Below, in pieces: positions 48,579-61,053 of a stretch of 64,000 bases of DNA. Every line of letters starts with the position of its first letter. Within the stretch, counting starts at the first letter, position 1. The notes beneath the pieces were generated by a model. It had not been told where the DNA came from and did no database searches. It saw only the letters and a program-made list of their open reading frames with translations. Origin of the DNA: Marinomonas fungiae (GTDB taxonomy: Bacteria; Pseudomonadota; Gammaproteobacteria; Pseudomonadales; Marinomonadaceae); the NCBI RefSeq assembly GCF_001418205.1, contig NZ_LIQF01000004.1, positions 62,001-126,000 on the forward strand. Reading direction: 5' to 3'. The translations under genes and the position numbers were made by a program.

Positions 48579-49958
48579 TTATTTACCGATACAGAAGGAG
48601 CCGAAAATGCGACCTAATAGGTCGTCACTGGTGAAGGCGCCAGTGATTTCGCTTAATGCCTCTTGCGCTTCTTTTAAATCTTCTGCGAGCAGTTCTCCTG
48701 CCCCATAGCCATGTAGCTGTTCAAAGCCGGCATCTAAAAAACGGTTGGCTTTTTGCAGCGCCTCAATGTGGCGGCGGCGGGCAATAAAGCCCCCTTCGGT
48801 GGTGCTATCAAAACCCATAACACTCTTCAAATGCGTTTTAAGTGTTTCAACCCCATCGTTGGTTTTTGCCGACAGAGAAATCACTGGTAGGCCGTTTACT
48901 TCTTCGTAGCCAGTGCTTTCTTTAGTTAAATCCACTTTATTGCGTACTAAAGTTAAGTGATCTTGGGCGGTTAATTGGCTCATAAACTCGGGCCAAATCT
49001 CATGAGGATCGTTGGAATGGACGGATTGACTATCGACCATCAGTAAGATGCGATCTGCCTTATGAATCTCTTCCCAAGCGCGCTGGATACCAATGCGCTC
49101 CACCTCATCGGGGCTATCGCGCAAGCCTGCGGTATCAATGATGTGCAGTGGCATACCATCGATGTGAATGTGCTCACGCAGCACATCACGGGTAGTGCCT
49201 TCAATAGACGTCACAATCGCAGAATCTTTTCCTGACAAAGCATTTAAGAGGCTCGATTTGCCAGCGTTAGGACGCCCTGCAATCACCACACTCATGCCTT
49301 CTCGTAACAAAGCGCCTTGGCTGGCTTCTTTCATCACTGCCTGCAGTTTATTGCGGATTTCTTCTAAGTCTGCAGCCACTTTGCCATCGCCAATAAAGTC
49401 GATTTCTTCTTCGGGAAAATCGATCGCGGCTTCCACATAAATACGCAAGTGGATTAAAGATTCTACTAGCTCATCGACTCGTTTTGAGAATGCTCCTTGC
49501 AAGGAGCGCAGAGCGCACTTGGCCGCTTGTTCCGAAGAAGAATCAATTAAATCAGCAATCGCTTCAGCCTGTGTCAGATCCATCTTATCGTTTAAAAAAG
49601 CGCGCTCTGAGAACTCACCAGGGCGGGCTAGACGAGCGCCAAGCGCTGTACAGCGGCTTAGCAGCATATCGATGATCACAGGCCCACCATGGCCCTGTAG
49701 TTCGAACACGTCTTCTCCGGTAAAGGAGTTTGGGCCTGGGAAGTACAGTGCGATGCCCATGTCTAACTGCTCGCCCTCGGCGTCTTTGAATGGCACGTAA
49801 TGGGCGTAACGTGGCGTGGGTTCAAAACCTATGAAGGCTTTGGCAATTTCAAGACTGTTAGCGCCGGATAAGCGCACAATGCCCACCCCGCCGCGACCTG
49901 GCGCAGTCGCTTGAGCAACGATGGTATCTTGGTCTATGAGCTGTTGGAAATCTGACAT
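48579..49958 (-). CDS. mnmE: tRNA modification GTPase MnmE (TrmE)
   Basis: GTPase partner of MnmG in tRNA U34 modification, 459 residues. It begins [20 protein letters not shown] (folate-binding domain). The G domain has [16 protein letters not shown], the EGTTRDV switch and [16 protein letters not shown]. It ends in the invariant FCIGK with the reactive Cys. The gene is separated from mnmG by acuR-acuI and DnaA-box cluster 1. Confidence 0.97.
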   Translation of the reverse strand: MSDFQQLIDQDTIVAQATAPGRGGVGIVRLSGANSLEIAKAFIGFEPTPRYAHYVPFKDAEGEQLDMGIALYFPGPNSFTGEDVFELQGHGGPVIIDMLLSRCTALGARLARPGEFSERAFLNDKMDLTQAEAIADLIDSSSEQAAKCALRSLQGAFSKRVDELVESLIHLRIYVEAAIDFPEEEIDFIGDGKVAADLEEIRNKLQAVMKEASQGALLREGMSVVIAGRPNAGKSSLLNALSGKDSAIVTSIEGTTRDVLREHIHIDGMPLHIIDTAGLRDSPDEVERIGIQRAWEEIHKADRILLMVDSQSVHSNDPHEIWPEFMSQLTAQDHLTLVRNKVDLTKESTGYEEVNGLPVISLSAKTNDGVETLKTHLKSVMGFDSTTEGGFIARRRHIEALQKANRFLDAGFEQLHGYGAGELLAEDLKEAQEALSEITGAFTSDDLLGRIFGSFCIGK

Positions 49959-50011
49959 AACGACCTGTGCAATCGAATAAAATTAAAAGCTTAGTGTAAG
50001 ACGTTCATAGC

Positions 50012-50040
50012 AAAAAGGCCTCCCGAAGGAAGCCTTTTTC
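50012..50040 (-). terminator. Terminator after yidC
   Basis: AAAAAGGC-TCC and GGA-GCCTTTTT form a hairpin with one mismatch pair and the loop CGAA. T residues follow on the minus strand. It separates yidC from mnmE. Confidence 0.85.
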
Positions 50041-50063
50041 GAACATTTAGCCGGCTAGAATGC

Positions 50064-51719
50064 TTAGCCCTGACCTTTTTCGATGTTCTTCGTAATCACG
50101 TACTGCTGAATGATTGACAACGTGTTGTTGACTACCCAGTACAGTACTAGACCTGCAGGGAACCACAAGAAGAAGAAGGTAAATGCGATTGGCATAATCT
50201 TCATGATGCGGGCTTGCATTGGGTCTGGCGGAGTTGGGTTCAACGCTTGCTGACCTAGCATACTCAGACCCATTAGGATCGGCAGTACGAAGTAAGGGTC
50301 CATCGCTGAAAGGTCATGGATCCATAGCATAAATGGCGCATGACGTAGTTCAACCGATTCCATCAATACCCAGTATAGTGATAGGAATACTGGCATTTGT
50401 ACCAAGATTGGAAGACAGCCACCCAATGGGTTGATCTTCTCTTTCTTGTACAGCTCCATCATCTTCTGTGACATCGCCTGACGATCGTCACCATGCTGTT
50501 CACGTAGGCGTGCTAGTTCTGGTGCGAACTTACGCATTTTCGCCATAGAGCGGTAACTTGCTGCTGACAGTTTGAAGAACAATGCCTTCACACAGACTAC
50601 GATTAGAATGATCGCCACACCCCAGTTCACAACAAACGATTGAATCGCTGTTAGCAACCAGAATAGCGGTTTCGCTAGCCACCATAACCAACCGTAGTCT
50701 ACGGTTAGGTCTAGGTTCTCAGCCGTAGCTTCAAGTTGATCTTGCAGTTTCGGACCCACGTAGAAGGTTGAGCTCAACGTGCCTTGCTGACCTGCTGGGA
50801 TCTCGACGGCTTGACCGGTAAAGCCAATCAGGTTGAAGCCGTTGTTAGAACGCGCTTGTAACGTTACTTTTTGGCCTTGTTCTGGGATCCAAGCGGAAAC
50901 GAAGTAGTGTTGTAGCAACGCTACCCAACCTTTACTGGTGGTTTCTTTCAATGGCTCTTCAGCCATATCTTTGAAAGACACCTTGCGGTATTTGTTGTTT
51001 TCATCCGACACCGCGCCACCTAGGTAAGGCTGTAAGCCCATATTAGTAGCGGTACTAGGGTCTTCAGAACTGTCACGTTTGATCTGCGCAAACAAATTAC
51101 CACGCCAAGTGTCAGCGCTGGTGTTGTTTACTGTGATCAATTGACGAATTTGGTATTCACCTCTGGTGAAAACAAAAGTCTTGGTGTAGCTGATACCTTT
51201 GGCATCGGTAAAGTAAAGATTCACTTCCAGTGTATCTTGACCGTCTGCCATGGTGTAAGACGTCTGCTCTGTGCGGTAGGTTGGGCGCTGGCCGCTAGCA
51301 TCCGGGCCGTCACGACCGATCAGACCACTTTGCGTCACATAAACACGCTCATCCCCATTATCCAAAATCACGAACGGCTCTTTGCCTTCAAGAGTTTTGT
51401 AATATTGCAATAGAGAAGCTTCGACTAAGTCACCACCCATTGGGTTGATGGCCACATCAAGCGTATCCGTCTTAACGTGAATCAGCTGACCCTTTGCAAC
51501 AGGCGTTGCTTGATCTGGAATATCGGCGTTGCTCGCCACCAGAGTGGTATTGCTAGTGCTTGGAAGATCGGAATCTGCATTGGCTGCGGCAACTGTGCCG
51601 CTTGAAGTGCCTGCAGTTTGAGCCGTTGCAGCAGTGCCGTAGTCTTGGTTCCACTGCAGGAACAGCAGGTAGCCACTGACAAACAGCGCTCCCCATAAAA
51701 AGTAACGTCTGAAATCCAT
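50064..51719 (-). CDS. yidC: Membrane protein insertase YidC
   Basis: Inserts and folds inner-membrane proteins, alone or with SecYEG; 551 residues. An N-terminal membrane anchor (MDFRRYFLWGALFVSG) and linker precede the large periplasmic beta domain (about residues 80-330). The conserved insertase core follows: LFWLLTAIQSFVVNWGVAIIL, NPLGGCLPILVQMPVFLSLY and WFPAGLVLYWVVNNTLSI. Start ATG 51719; a TTG three codons upstream is less likely. The small yidD gene usually between rnpA and yidC is missing. Confidence 0.97.
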   Translation of the reverse strand: MDFRRYFLWGALFVSGYLLFLQWNQDYGTAATAQTAGTSSGTVAAANADSDLPSTSNTTLVASNADIPDQATPVAKGQLIHVKTDTLDVAINPMGGDLVEASLLQYYKTLEGKEPFVILDNGDERVYVTQSGLIGRDGPDASGQRPTYRTEQTSYTMADGQDTLEVNLYFTDAKGISYTKTFVFTRGEYQIRQLITVNNTSADTWRGNLFAQIKRDSSEDPSTATNMGLQPYLGGAVSDENNKYRKVSFKDMAEEPLKETTSKGWVALLQHYFVSAWIPEQGQKVTLQARSNNGFNLIGFTGQAVEIPAGQQGTLSSTFYVGPKLQDQLEATAENLDLTVDYGWLWWLAKPLFWLLTAIQSFVVNWGVAIILIVVCVKALFFKLSAASYRSMAKMRKFAPELARLREQHGDDRQAMSQKMMELYKKEKINPLGGCLPILVQMPVFLSLYWVLMESVELRHAPFMLWIHDLSAMDPYFVLPILMGLSMLGQQALNPTPPDPMQARIMKIMPIAFTFFFLWFPAGLVLYWVVNNTLSIIQQYVITKNIEKGQG

Positions 51720-51814
51720 GGTATTCAACTAGTTTGTTTGGTTGGACAATGGAGGTGAAAACACCCTTTTAAAAATCACGCCGTATTAAACCAGTCTTTA
51801 GCTGAATTTTCAGC

Positions 51815-52210
51815 CTATTTCTGCTTTGAGTTGCGTTGTTTTTGCTCAGAATTTGGCTTTTGGGCTTTCTTAGCTAACTGTTTCCACGCTTTTTCTAAGC
51901 GTTTATGCAGTTCAGGGTTGTCGACTTCGCGAATTCCTTGACGTGCAAGGAAAATGATATCAAGACCATTTAATAGCTCTTGATGATGGCGAAACGAATC
52001 ACGTACCACACGTTTGATGCGATTACGTCCGACGGCTCTCTTATCGGTTTTTTTCGACACTATTAAACCCAAACGACCATCTTTGGTGTGTTTGCGCGCT
52101 AGTAGAAGAAATTCGCCTGCGAAGACTTTAGAGGAGGTGTCGTTAAAGACGGATTGGTAATCCCCGGCATTCAGAAGTCTGACCTGCCGGGGAAAAGTAA
52201 AGCGTGACAT
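51815..52210 (-). CDS. rnpA: Ribonuclease P protein component
   Basis: Protein subunit of RNase P for tRNA 5' maturation, 131 residues. It starts SRFTFPRQVRLLNAGDYQSVF, and the RNA-binding signature AVGRNRIKRVVRDSFRHH is conserved. A basic, disordered Lys/Gln-rich C-terminal tail (KKAQKPNSEQKQRNSKQK) extends it. The gene starts 6 bases after rpmH, so the two are coupled. Confidence 0.96.
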   Translation of the reverse strand: MSRFTFPRQVRLLNAGDYQSVFNDTSSKVFAGEFLLLARKHTKDGRLGLIVSKKTDKRAVGRNRIKRVVRDSFRHHQELLNGLDIIFLARQGIREVDNPELHKRLEKAWKQLAKKAQKPNSEQKQRNSKQK

Positions 52211-52216
52211 CAAAGA

Positions 52217-52351
52217 TTACGCGCTTAGAACCTTACGACCGCGAGCACGGCGAGCCGCCAATACTTTACGACCGTTTTTAGTTGCCATGCGTGCACGGAA
52301 ACCGTGTGTACGCTTACGTTTTAGTACGCTAGGTTGGAAAGTTCTTTTCAT
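52217..52351 (-). CDS. rpmH: 50S ribosomal protein L34
   Basis: A 44-residue ribosomal protein: [19 protein letters not shown] at the start, then [19 protein letters not shown] and VLSA. It is nearly the E. coli sequence and length (46). It lies at the edge of the dnaA-side origin cluster and is the first gene of the rpmH-rnpA-yidC unit. Confidence 0.98.
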   Translation of the reverse strand: MKRTFQPSVLKRKRTHGFRARMATKNGRKVLAARRARGRKVLSA

Positions 52352-52879
52352 TTCTATATCTCACTGAATCAGTGTCTGAGTGTGAGGGTTAGCGTCCGCC
52401 AAGCCTCTTGGTTTGATTACAAAATCAGGGCGCGGATTTTAGAGTGTTTGTCGGAACAATTCAATCAGGCTAAGACGCTTTTCTGTGAAAAATTTAACCA
52501 ATGAATTCACTCAGTATTTACTCACAGCCTTATACCGTTGATGTGAATAAAATTTTAAATCCCTAAAGTATTTTATCAACAGCAAGCCGTGTAAAGTTAA
52601 AAATATGTTTTATTAACAGGGGGTTGTGGTTGAAAATGGTTGTGGGTAAAAATATTTCAAAGATACTGTTAATATGTGTGTAAGTTGTTGCTTTATGCAC
52701 ATAGAGATAATTTCATGCACTGCTGTGTGTAACTTATCTTGTTATTAACATTTTTAAAATTTAATAATTTCGGGTGGATAACATAATTTTTTGTGGATAA
52801 CTGCCCACCCTCACGCTAAAATCCCCCTCTTGCTTAAAATTTAACGAATTTAAAAACTCAATCAGGGAGAGCGTTTATC
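52352..52879. other. oriC: Origin-type DnaA-box cluster 2 (rpmH-dnaA intergenic)
   Basis: About 528 bases without a gene. Boxes matching TTATNCACA exactly are at 52693-52701 (plus) and 52792-52800 (minus). One-mismatch copies are at 52542-52550, 52573-52581, 52641-52649, 52675-52683, 52724-52732 and 52773-52781. An AT-only stretch at about 52741-52770 could be the unwinding element. In Pseudomonas the rpmH-dnaA interval is the active origin. The boxes nearest dnaA may also autoregulate it. Rates the better oriC candidate of the two. Confidence 0.82.
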
Positions 52880-54427
52880 GTGTCTTTGCAGTATTGGGAG
52901 CGCTGTCTTGTTACCTTGCAGGAAGAGTTTTCCACATCGCAATTCAATACTTGGATTCGTCCGCTACAGGCGGAGGAGGAATCCAATGGCGATCTGTGCC
53001 TGTATGCTCCAAACCGTTTTGTGCTCGATTGGGTCACAAATAAATACCAAGCGCGTATTAAAGAGTTGCTGTCTGAGTTTGCGGGAAATGAGCCGGCACC
53101 AAATTTAGTGTTATCGGTACGTCAGGCCGGTTTTGGCAAACCTACGTCACCACCATCTGCTCCAGTGTCAGTACCTAAAGCGCCAGAGCCGTCGCCTCGC
53201 ATGGTTCCGGCTTCGGAAATGCCGTTTGAGTCAAATTACAGCCCAGGCTTTAGCTTGATGGAAGATGATAGAGACGGTCCGGAAATTGAATTCGAAGCGC
53301 CATTAAGTCTGGGTGATCACTACGTACGCCCAGAGCCGTATGAACAAGGTCAGCTACCGCTTACTCCACCGAATCGTAAAGTGGAAGTTGAAGGGGGTAT
53401 CAACCACGGCGCTAATTTGAATAACTCGTTTACCTTCGAAAACTTCGTCGAAGGTAAGTCGAACCAATTAGCCCACGCTGCCGCTCAACAAGTCGCAGAA
53501 AATCCTGGTGGTGCTTACAACCCGCTGTTTATTTACGGCGGTGTCGGTCTAGGTAAGACCCACTTAATGCAAGCGGTCGGTACCGAGCTGATGCGTCACA
53601 ACCCGAATGCCAAAGTGGTGTATCTGCATTCGGAACGCTTTGTGGCGGATATGGTGAAGGCGTTGCAACTGAACGCGATCAACGACTTTAAGCGTTACTA
53701 CCGTTCGGTGGATGCCTTGTTGATTGACGATATTCAGTTTTTTGCGGGTAAAGACCGTACTCAGGAAGAGTTTTTCCACACCTTTAACGCTTTGTTGGAA
53801 GGCGGTCAGCAGATGATTTTGACCTGTGATCGCTATCCCAAAGAGATCCAAGGTCTGGAAGATCGCTTAAAGTCCCGTTTTGGTTGGGGTTTAACCGTTG
53901 CGATCGAGCCGCCTGAGCTAGAAACGCGTGTTGCCATTTTGATGCGTAAAGCAGAAGAAAGCGGTGTTAAATTATCTTATGATTCGGCATTCTTTATCGC
54001 ACAGAAAATTCGCTCCAACGTACGTGAGTTAGAAGGTGCGTTAAAACGCGTGATTGCCAACTCGCATTTTACTGGCCGTTCGATTACGCCAGATTTCGTG
54101 CGTGAGTCGTTAAAAGACTTATTGGCCTTGCAGGATAAGTTGGTGAACATTGATAATATCCAGCGCATTGTCGCTGAGTATTACAAGATTAAGATCAGCG
54201 ATCTGCTGTCGAAACGTCGCAGCCGCTCGGTAGCGCGACCTCGCCAAGTGGCCATGTCGTTGGCGAAAGAGCTGACCAACCATAGCTTGCCAGAAATTGG
54301 TGACGCCTTCGGTGGTCGTGACCACACGACGGCATTACACGCGATTCGTAAGATTAAAGAATTGCAGGATACGGATTCGGATATCCGTGAAGACTACAAA
54401 CAATTGATGCGCATTCTGACCACCTAA
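52880..54427 (+). CDS. dnaA: Chromosomal replication initiator DnaA
   Basis: AAA+ initiator that binds DnaA boxes and opens the origin, 515 residues. Domain I is at the start ([28 protein letters not shown]). Domain II is a long Pro/Ser-rich linker, about residues 90-170. Domain III has the Walker [16 protein letters not shown] near residue 220 and [12 protein letters not shown]. Domain IV ends with the DNA-binding signature [15 protein letters not shown]. The start is GTG with GGGAGAG upstream. Confidence 0.98.
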   Translation: MSLQYWERCLVTLQEEFSTSQFNTWIRPLQAEEESNGDLCLYAPNRFVLDWVTNKYQARIKELLSEFAGNEPAPNLVLSVRQAGFGKPTSPPSAPVSVPKAPEPSPRMVPASEMPFESNYSPGFSLMEDDRDGPEIEFEAPLSLGDHYVRPEPYEQGQLPLTPPNRKVEVEGGINHGANLNNSFTFENFVEGKSNQLAHAAAQQVAENPGGAYNPLFIYGGVGLGKTHLMQAVGTELMRHNPNAKVVYLHSERFVADMVKALQLNAINDFKRYYRSVDALLIDDIQFFAGKDRTQEEFFHTFNALLEGGQQMILTCDRYPKEIQGLEDRLKSRFGWGLTVAIEPPELETRVAILMRKAEESGVKLSYDSAFFIAQKIRSNVRELEGALKRVIANSHFTGRSITPDFVRESLKDLLALQDKLVNIDNIQRIVAEYYKIKISDLLSKRRSRSVARPRQVAMSLAKELTNHSLPEIGDAFGGRDHTTALHAIRKIKELQDTDSDIREDYKQLMRILTT

Positions 54428-54460
54428 TTGGTCTAAGACATTGAATAAACGAGGAAAAGA

Positions 54461-55558
54461 ATGAAATTTTCAGTCGTCCGCGAAACGCTACTTAAACCGC
54501 TACAATTGGTCGCGGGTGTCGTCGAGCGTAAACAAACGATGCCAGTATTGGCCAATGTTTTGGTAGAAGTAAAAGACCAAACTCTGACGTTGACTGGTTC
54601 AGACCTCGAGGTGGAGCTGGTTGGCCGCGCGCCACTTGATGAATGCCAAGAAGGTCGCATCACGGTTCCTGCTCGTAAGTTGATGGATATTTGTAAAAGT
54701 TTGCCAGATAGCGCTGTGATTGAGTTCACTGTCGATGAGCAAAAAGCGGTGATTCGCTCTGGCCGTTCACGCTTCAGCCTGTCAACTTTGCCTGCGGAAG
54801 AGTTTCCGAACATCCAAGACATGCAAGGCGATTTGGTGGTCAATATTGCCCAAAGCAGTGTGCGTAAGCTGATTGACCGCACTGGTTTTGCCATGGCCAA
54901 CCAAGACGTTCGTTATTACTTAAATGGTATGTTGTTCGAAGTGGCTGATGGCCAATTGCGCGTGGTGGCAACCGATGGTCACCGTCTGGCAACGGCGATC
55001 GAAGATGCTCAAGTGAAGGGCGATCTGACACAAGTGATTGTTCCGCGTAAAGGTGTGTTGGAGCTGAACCGTCTATTGAATGACTCAGATGAAGAAGTAG
55101 AACTGACCATTGGCTCGAATCATATCCGTGCCAAAGTGGCTGACTATACTTTCACTTCTAAGCTTGTTGACGGCAAGTTCCCAGATTATCACCGCGTAAT
55201 TCCGCGTAATAACGAAAAAGTGGTTGCAGCGGATCGTTTAGAGCTACGCCAAGTATTCCTACGTGCGTCAATCCTATCGAACGAGAAATACCGTGGTGTA
55301 CGCTTAATTCTTTCAAACGGTATGTTGCAAGTGTTTGCCAACAACCCAGAGCAAGAAGAAGCCGAAGAATCGGTTTTGGTACAATACCAAGGCAGCAATC
55401 TAGAAGTTGGCTTTAACGTTGGCTACCTACTGGATGTGCTAGGCGTGATTGATTCACAAGAAGTTCGTATTTCTTTGAACGACTCCAACAGCAGTGCCTT
55501 GATCGAAGAAGGCCAAGGTCACGCGTCTCAGTACGTTGTGATGCCAATGCGTCTGTAA
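54461..55558 (+). CDS. dnaN: DNA polymerase III beta clamp
   Basis: Sliding clamp of replication, 365 residues (E. coli 366). It starts MKFSVVRETLLKPLQLVAGV and ends YVVMPMRL, the conserved C-terminus forming the partner pocket. DVRYYLNGMLFEV and TDGHRLA lie in the middle. It is 33 bases after dnaA, in operon. Confidence 0.98.
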   Translation: MKFSVVRETLLKPLQLVAGVVERKQTMPVLANVLVEVKDQTLTLTGSDLEVELVGRAPLDECQEGRITVPARKLMDICKSLPDSAVIEFTVDEQKAVIRSGRSRFSLSTLPAEEFPNIQDMQGDLVVNIAQSSVRKLIDRTGFAMANQDVRYYLNGMLFEVADGQLRVVATDGHRLATAIEDAQVKGDLTQVIVPRKGVLELNRLLNDSDEEVELTIGSNHIRAKVADYTFTSKLVDGKFPDYHRVIPRNNEKVVAADRLELRQVFLRASILSNEKYRGVRLILSNGMLQVFANNPEQEEAEESVLVQYQGSNLEVGFNVGYLLDVLGVIDSQEVRISLNDSNSSALIEEGQGHASQYVVMPMRL

Positions 55559-55566
55559 TTGAAGCT

Positions 55567-55595
55567 AAGAGGGTGCGTCAGCGCCCTCTTGTTTT
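55567..55595 (+). terminator. Hairpin between dnaN and recF
   Basis: AAGAGGGTGC and GCGCCCTCTT form a 10-bp stem (one T-G pair) with the loop GTCA, and GTTTTC follows. It lies right after dnaN and before recF, so it may attenuate recF-gyrB expression relative to dnaA-dnaN. The T-run is short. Confidence 0.65.
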
Positions 55596-55608
55596 CATAA
55601 GCCTATTT

Positions 55609-56703
55609 ATGCCACTGGCTCGCCTCGACATATCCCGTCTGCGCAACCTCACCCATATCCGTTTTGAACCCTCGCCGCAGGTCAACATCATTGTTGGCGA
55701 AAACGGCAGCGGCAAAACCTCGGTGTTGGAAGCCATCTATTTGCTATCGTTTGGCCGCTCTTTTCGCAGCCACAAACACAAAACCTATATCCAATACGAA
55801 CAGCCTGAATGCGTGGTGTTTGCGCAGGTAGAACAAGGGTCTCAACATTTACCGGTGGGCATTAAGCGTACCCGCGATGGTGCGGTGGAAGTCCGTATCC
55901 AAGGTCGTGCGGCTCAGTCTGCGATTGAGCTGGCAGAATGCTTGCCGGTGCAGCTGATTAATCCCGATGCGTTTCGCTTATTGGAAGGCTCGCCTAAGAT
56001 CCGCCGCCAATTTGTCGATTGGGGTGTGTTTCATTTTGATGAGCAATTTATTAATGGCTGGCGTGGCTGGCAAAAAGCATTAAAACAGCGGAATAGCTTG
56101 CTCAGACGTGGTAAAATAGCGCCCAATTTACTGGCGGCGTTTGATCAGGAGTTGATCCGCTTAGGTGAACAAGTCAATCAGGCTCGAAAAGCCTATGTGG
56201 CAGCGTTAACGCCCCATTTTGAAGCCGTGCTACAGCAGCTTGCGCCAAACCTTAATGTACAACTTGGGTTCTTCCAAGGCTGGGATGCCCAGCGCACGCT
56301 AAGCGAGGCCATTGAGCACAGTTATCAACGAGACATAGATGTTGGCTACACCAATACAGGGCCTCAGCGAGCCGATTTGCGCGTGAAAACGCTCACTGGT
56401 GATGCTTTAGATACCTTGTCCCGTGGTCAACAAAAGCTGGTGGTTTCAGCACTAAAAATTGCCCAAGGGCAATTACTGATCGAGCGAGGTCGGCAGTTAG
56501 TGTTCTTAGTGGACGATTTGCCCGCTGAATTAGATGCTAACCATCGCCGTAAACTGTGTCAGCTGCTGGAATCATTGGATAGCCAAATTTTTATTACTAG
56601 CGTTGGGCCAGATAGTATGGATTTTACTTGGTCTGATCAGATAGATGTTCGTCACTTCTCCATGAGACAAGGCGAATTGTCCCGAAACGCACAGGAGAGT
56701 TAA
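55609..56703 (+). CDS. recF: DNA recombination/repair protein RecF
   Basis: SMC-like ATPase that helps load RecA at gaps, 364 residues. Start at MPLARLDISRLRNLTHIRF; an upstream in-frame ATG at 55573 overlaps the hairpin and is less likely. Walker A is VGENGSGKTSVLEAIYLL, the ABC signature is TLSRGQQKLVVSALKIAQ, and Walker B is VFLVDDLPAELD. Its stop codon touches the gyrB start. The ribosome site is weak, which fits a low-level protein. Confidence 0.96.
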   Translation: MPLARLDISRLRNLTHIRFEPSPQVNIIVGENGSGKTSVLEAIYLLSFGRSFRSHKHKTYIQYEQPECVVFAQVEQGSQHLPVGIKRTRDGAVEVRIQGRAAQSAIELAECLPVQLINPDAFRLLEGSPKIRRQFVDWGVFHFDEQFINGWRGWQKALKQRNSLLRRGKIAPNLLAAFDQELIRLGEQVNQARKAYVAALTPHFEAVLQQLAPNLNVQLGFFQGWDAQRTLSEAIEHSYQRDIDVGYTNTGPQRADLRVKTLTGDALDTLSRGQQKLVVSALKIAQGQLLIERGRQLVFLVDDLPAELDANHRRKLCQLLESLDSQIFITSVGPDSMDFTWSDQIDVRHFSMRQGELSRNAQES

Positions 56704-59127
<2,424 letters not shown>

Positions 59128-59150
59128 ACATCCTGTTGGCGAAACCCTTT

Positions 59151-59182
59151 AAAAAGCCAGTGTCATCGACACTGGCTTTTTT
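59151..59182. terminator. Bidirectional terminator after gyrB
   Basis: AAAAGCCAGTGTC and GACACTGGCTTTT form a 13-bp perfect stem with a 3-nt loop, with T-runs on both exits. It separates the convergent gyrB and FhuF-like genes. Confidence 0.93.
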
Positions 59183-59987
59183 ATTGGCTGTCGCAAGCGC
59201 CTGCTAAGTTTGATCGCTTTTGTTTTGCGAGCAAATGTGGGCAATTGCTGCATTCGCTCTTGCCATGGCAACGGTAAATCAAACAGCAGGTTTTACGCTG
59301 AAAGCGCTCCCCATTGATTGTGACAGATCTTAAGCGTTCGGCCGTTTTAGGCACGTTAAGCCCCATCAACTGACACCATTTTTGACCTTGTTGATAGACC
59401 CACTCGGCTTTATTAGGTACAGATAGCGTGACTATCTCCTGATAGGCCAGACGCTCTAAGGTAACAAAAAGAGTGTCGGCTAGTACCGCCATCAGTAGTG
59501 GCAGGCGTGCCTGAGTTTGTTCGTTCAGTACTTTCGCATAGCGTTCACAGAGCTGTTTTAGGATCGGTGCAACTGTCTGAATGGCCTTATCAGTACTTGT
59601 ATGGTGTGAAAATGCTCCGTCTTTTGGGAGTTGAAAGCCAATGGCGTAGTTGTGTTGTTGCTGTAAGGCGATGCGGTCGAGCGAATCGAGACTGATGTTT
59701 AAGTGGTAGGCACTGAGTAGCGTCAGTGATACTGGTTGCCAGATCAGCATACCCCAGGTACGTAATCGCCAAAAAGGCATACCTGCTTCGGGTGCGCCTT
59801 GTTCAATGGCGTACACTAGCTGAGCAATACCTTGCTGCGGTCGCTCAGCATCAATGCAAGCGCTCTCTTCGATCTGCTCCACTTGGGTAAAGCCCGACAC
59901 CATAGTGCTTGTTAGGTTAGTAAGTGCTTGCATTATTTCTTGCACATTTTTGTTGCAAGCGGTATCACTCAGCATGGTCGCAGACAT
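59181..59987 (-). CDS. FhuF-like siderophore ferric-iron reductase
   Basis: Putative cytoplasmic [2Fe-2S] protein of 268 residues that would reduce ferric siderophores. The C-terminal motif CC-x10-C-x2-C (from CCLIYRC to CSNC) is the FhuF iron-sulfur signature. Upstream, PFWRLRTWGMLIWQPVSLTLLSAY, in the middle of the protein, fits the FhuF domain. A strong Fur-box-like site lies 32-50 bases before the ATG, so iron starvation should induce it. No siderophore receptor gene is in the window. Confidence 0.83.
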   Translation of the reverse strand: MSATMLSDTACNKNVQEIMQALTNLTSTMVSGFTQVEQIEESACIDAERPQQGIAQLVYAIEQGAPEAGMPFWRLRTWGMLIWQPVSLTLLSAYHLNISLDSLDRIALQQQHNYAIGFQLPKDGAFSHHTSTDKAIQTVAPILKQLCERYAKVLNEQTQARLPLLMAVLADTLFVTLERLAYQEIVTLSVPNKAEWVYQQGQKWCQLMGLNVPKTAERLRSVTINGERFQRKTCCLIYRCHGKSECSNCPHLLAKQKRSNLAGACDSQ

Positions 59988-60018
59988 AAAAAAGGCTTGG
60001 TTATCTCATCGTATTTCA

Positions 60019-60037
60019 TTTAATGAAAATCATTATC
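60019..60037 (-). promoter_or_regulatory. Fur box upstream of the FhuF-like gene
   Basis: On the minus strand GATAATGATTTTCATTAAA matches most positions of the Fur consensus GATAATGATAATCATTATC. It sits just upstream of the gene start. An 8-bp inverted repeat (AGGCTTGG at 59993-60000, CCAAGCCT at 60057-60064) flanks it. Confidence 0.85.
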
Positions 60038-60112
60038 AATAAAATGTATAAGAATGCCAAGCCTGTTTTGATCGATGTTAAAGCGTAGCCGCTTTACTCG
60101 ATACGAATCCCA

Positions 60113-60967
60113 TTAAGACAGAGCCACTTTGATGCTGTCTTGAATGGGCGTTGTTGGACGACCAATTAGCTTAGACAGAGTTTTGCTGTCATCGAATAAA
60201 CCGCCTTTTGATGCGCCGACATCAGAATCCGCTAAGATGTTGGCAAAGCCTTCTGGCAAGCCCACTTGTACCAATACTTTGGCGTATTCTGCTTCTGGTA
60301 GGTCTTGGTAAACCACTGCTTTACCACTGATATCAGCAATGTAAGACGCGTATTGCGCCAAGGTAAAAGCTTCATCCCCTGCTAGCTCGTAAACTTTGCC
60401 CGCTTGATTTTCTGATGTAATCGCTACGGCAGCGGCTTCGGCGTAGTCTGCACGAGCGGCAGTCGAGTATTTACCCACTCCTGCGCTACCCAACACCGCA
60501 CCATGCTCCACGGCCATACCAGCACTCATGGTGTAGTTTTCTGAGTACCAGCCATTACGTAGCAGTACGTGTGGTACGCCAGAAGCTTTCAGTGCCGTTT
60601 CGGTTGCAACGTGCTCTTCTGCTAGGGCTAATGGCGATGTGTCGGCGTGAAGAATGCTGGTGTAAGCAATCAGCTCAACACCTGCTTCTTTGGCGGCGTC
60701 AATCACGTTTTGGTGTTGTACGGCACGTTGGCCCACTTCGCTTGAAGACACTAAAACAACACGTTTTACACCTGTCATGGCAGCTTTAAGAGAGGCTAGA
60801 TCTGTGTAATCCGCTTTACGAACCACGACACCTTGCGCTGTTAGTACGCTGGCTTTTTCTGGACTGCGCACTGCGGCAACGATCTCACTTGCGGCTACGC
60901 CTTTTGCTAATAAGCTTGAAATCACTAGATGACCTAATTGACCTGATGCACCTGTTACTAAAATCAT
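60113..60967 (-). CDS. qorB: NAD(P)H:quinone oxidoreductase QorB (YtfG)
   Basis: NmrA-like short-chain Rossmann protein of 284 residues. It starts MILVTGASGQLGHLVISSLL and carries SSSEVGQRAVQHQNVIDAAK, YTSILHADTSPLALAEEH, LRNGWYSENY and ADSDVGASKGGLFDDSK. These are nearly the same in E. coli QorB. It reduces quinones with NADPH. It is divergent from a QorR-type regulator, the same arrangement as ytfG-ytfH in E. coli. Confidence 0.93.
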   Translation of the reverse strand: MILVTGASGQLGHLVISSLLAKGVAASEIVAAVRSPEKASVLTAQGVVVRKADYTDLASLKAAMTGVKRVVLVSSSEVGQRAVQHQNVIDAAKEAGVELIAYTSILHADTSPLALAEEHVATETALKASGVPHVLLRNGWYSENYTMSAGMAVEHGAVLGSAGVGKYSTAARADYAEAAAVAITSENQAGKVYELAGDEAFTLAQYASYIADISGKAVVYQDLPEAEYAKVLVQVGLPEGFANILADSDVGASKGGLFDDSKTLSKLIGRPTTPIQDSIKVALS

Positions 60968-61053
60968 ACTGTTCTCCTATCGGGATGGTTAGTGAATGAG
61001 ATATAGGCTAGACTATTAGCTAACTTTTAGTAAGTACGTACAAAAAGGTAAGT

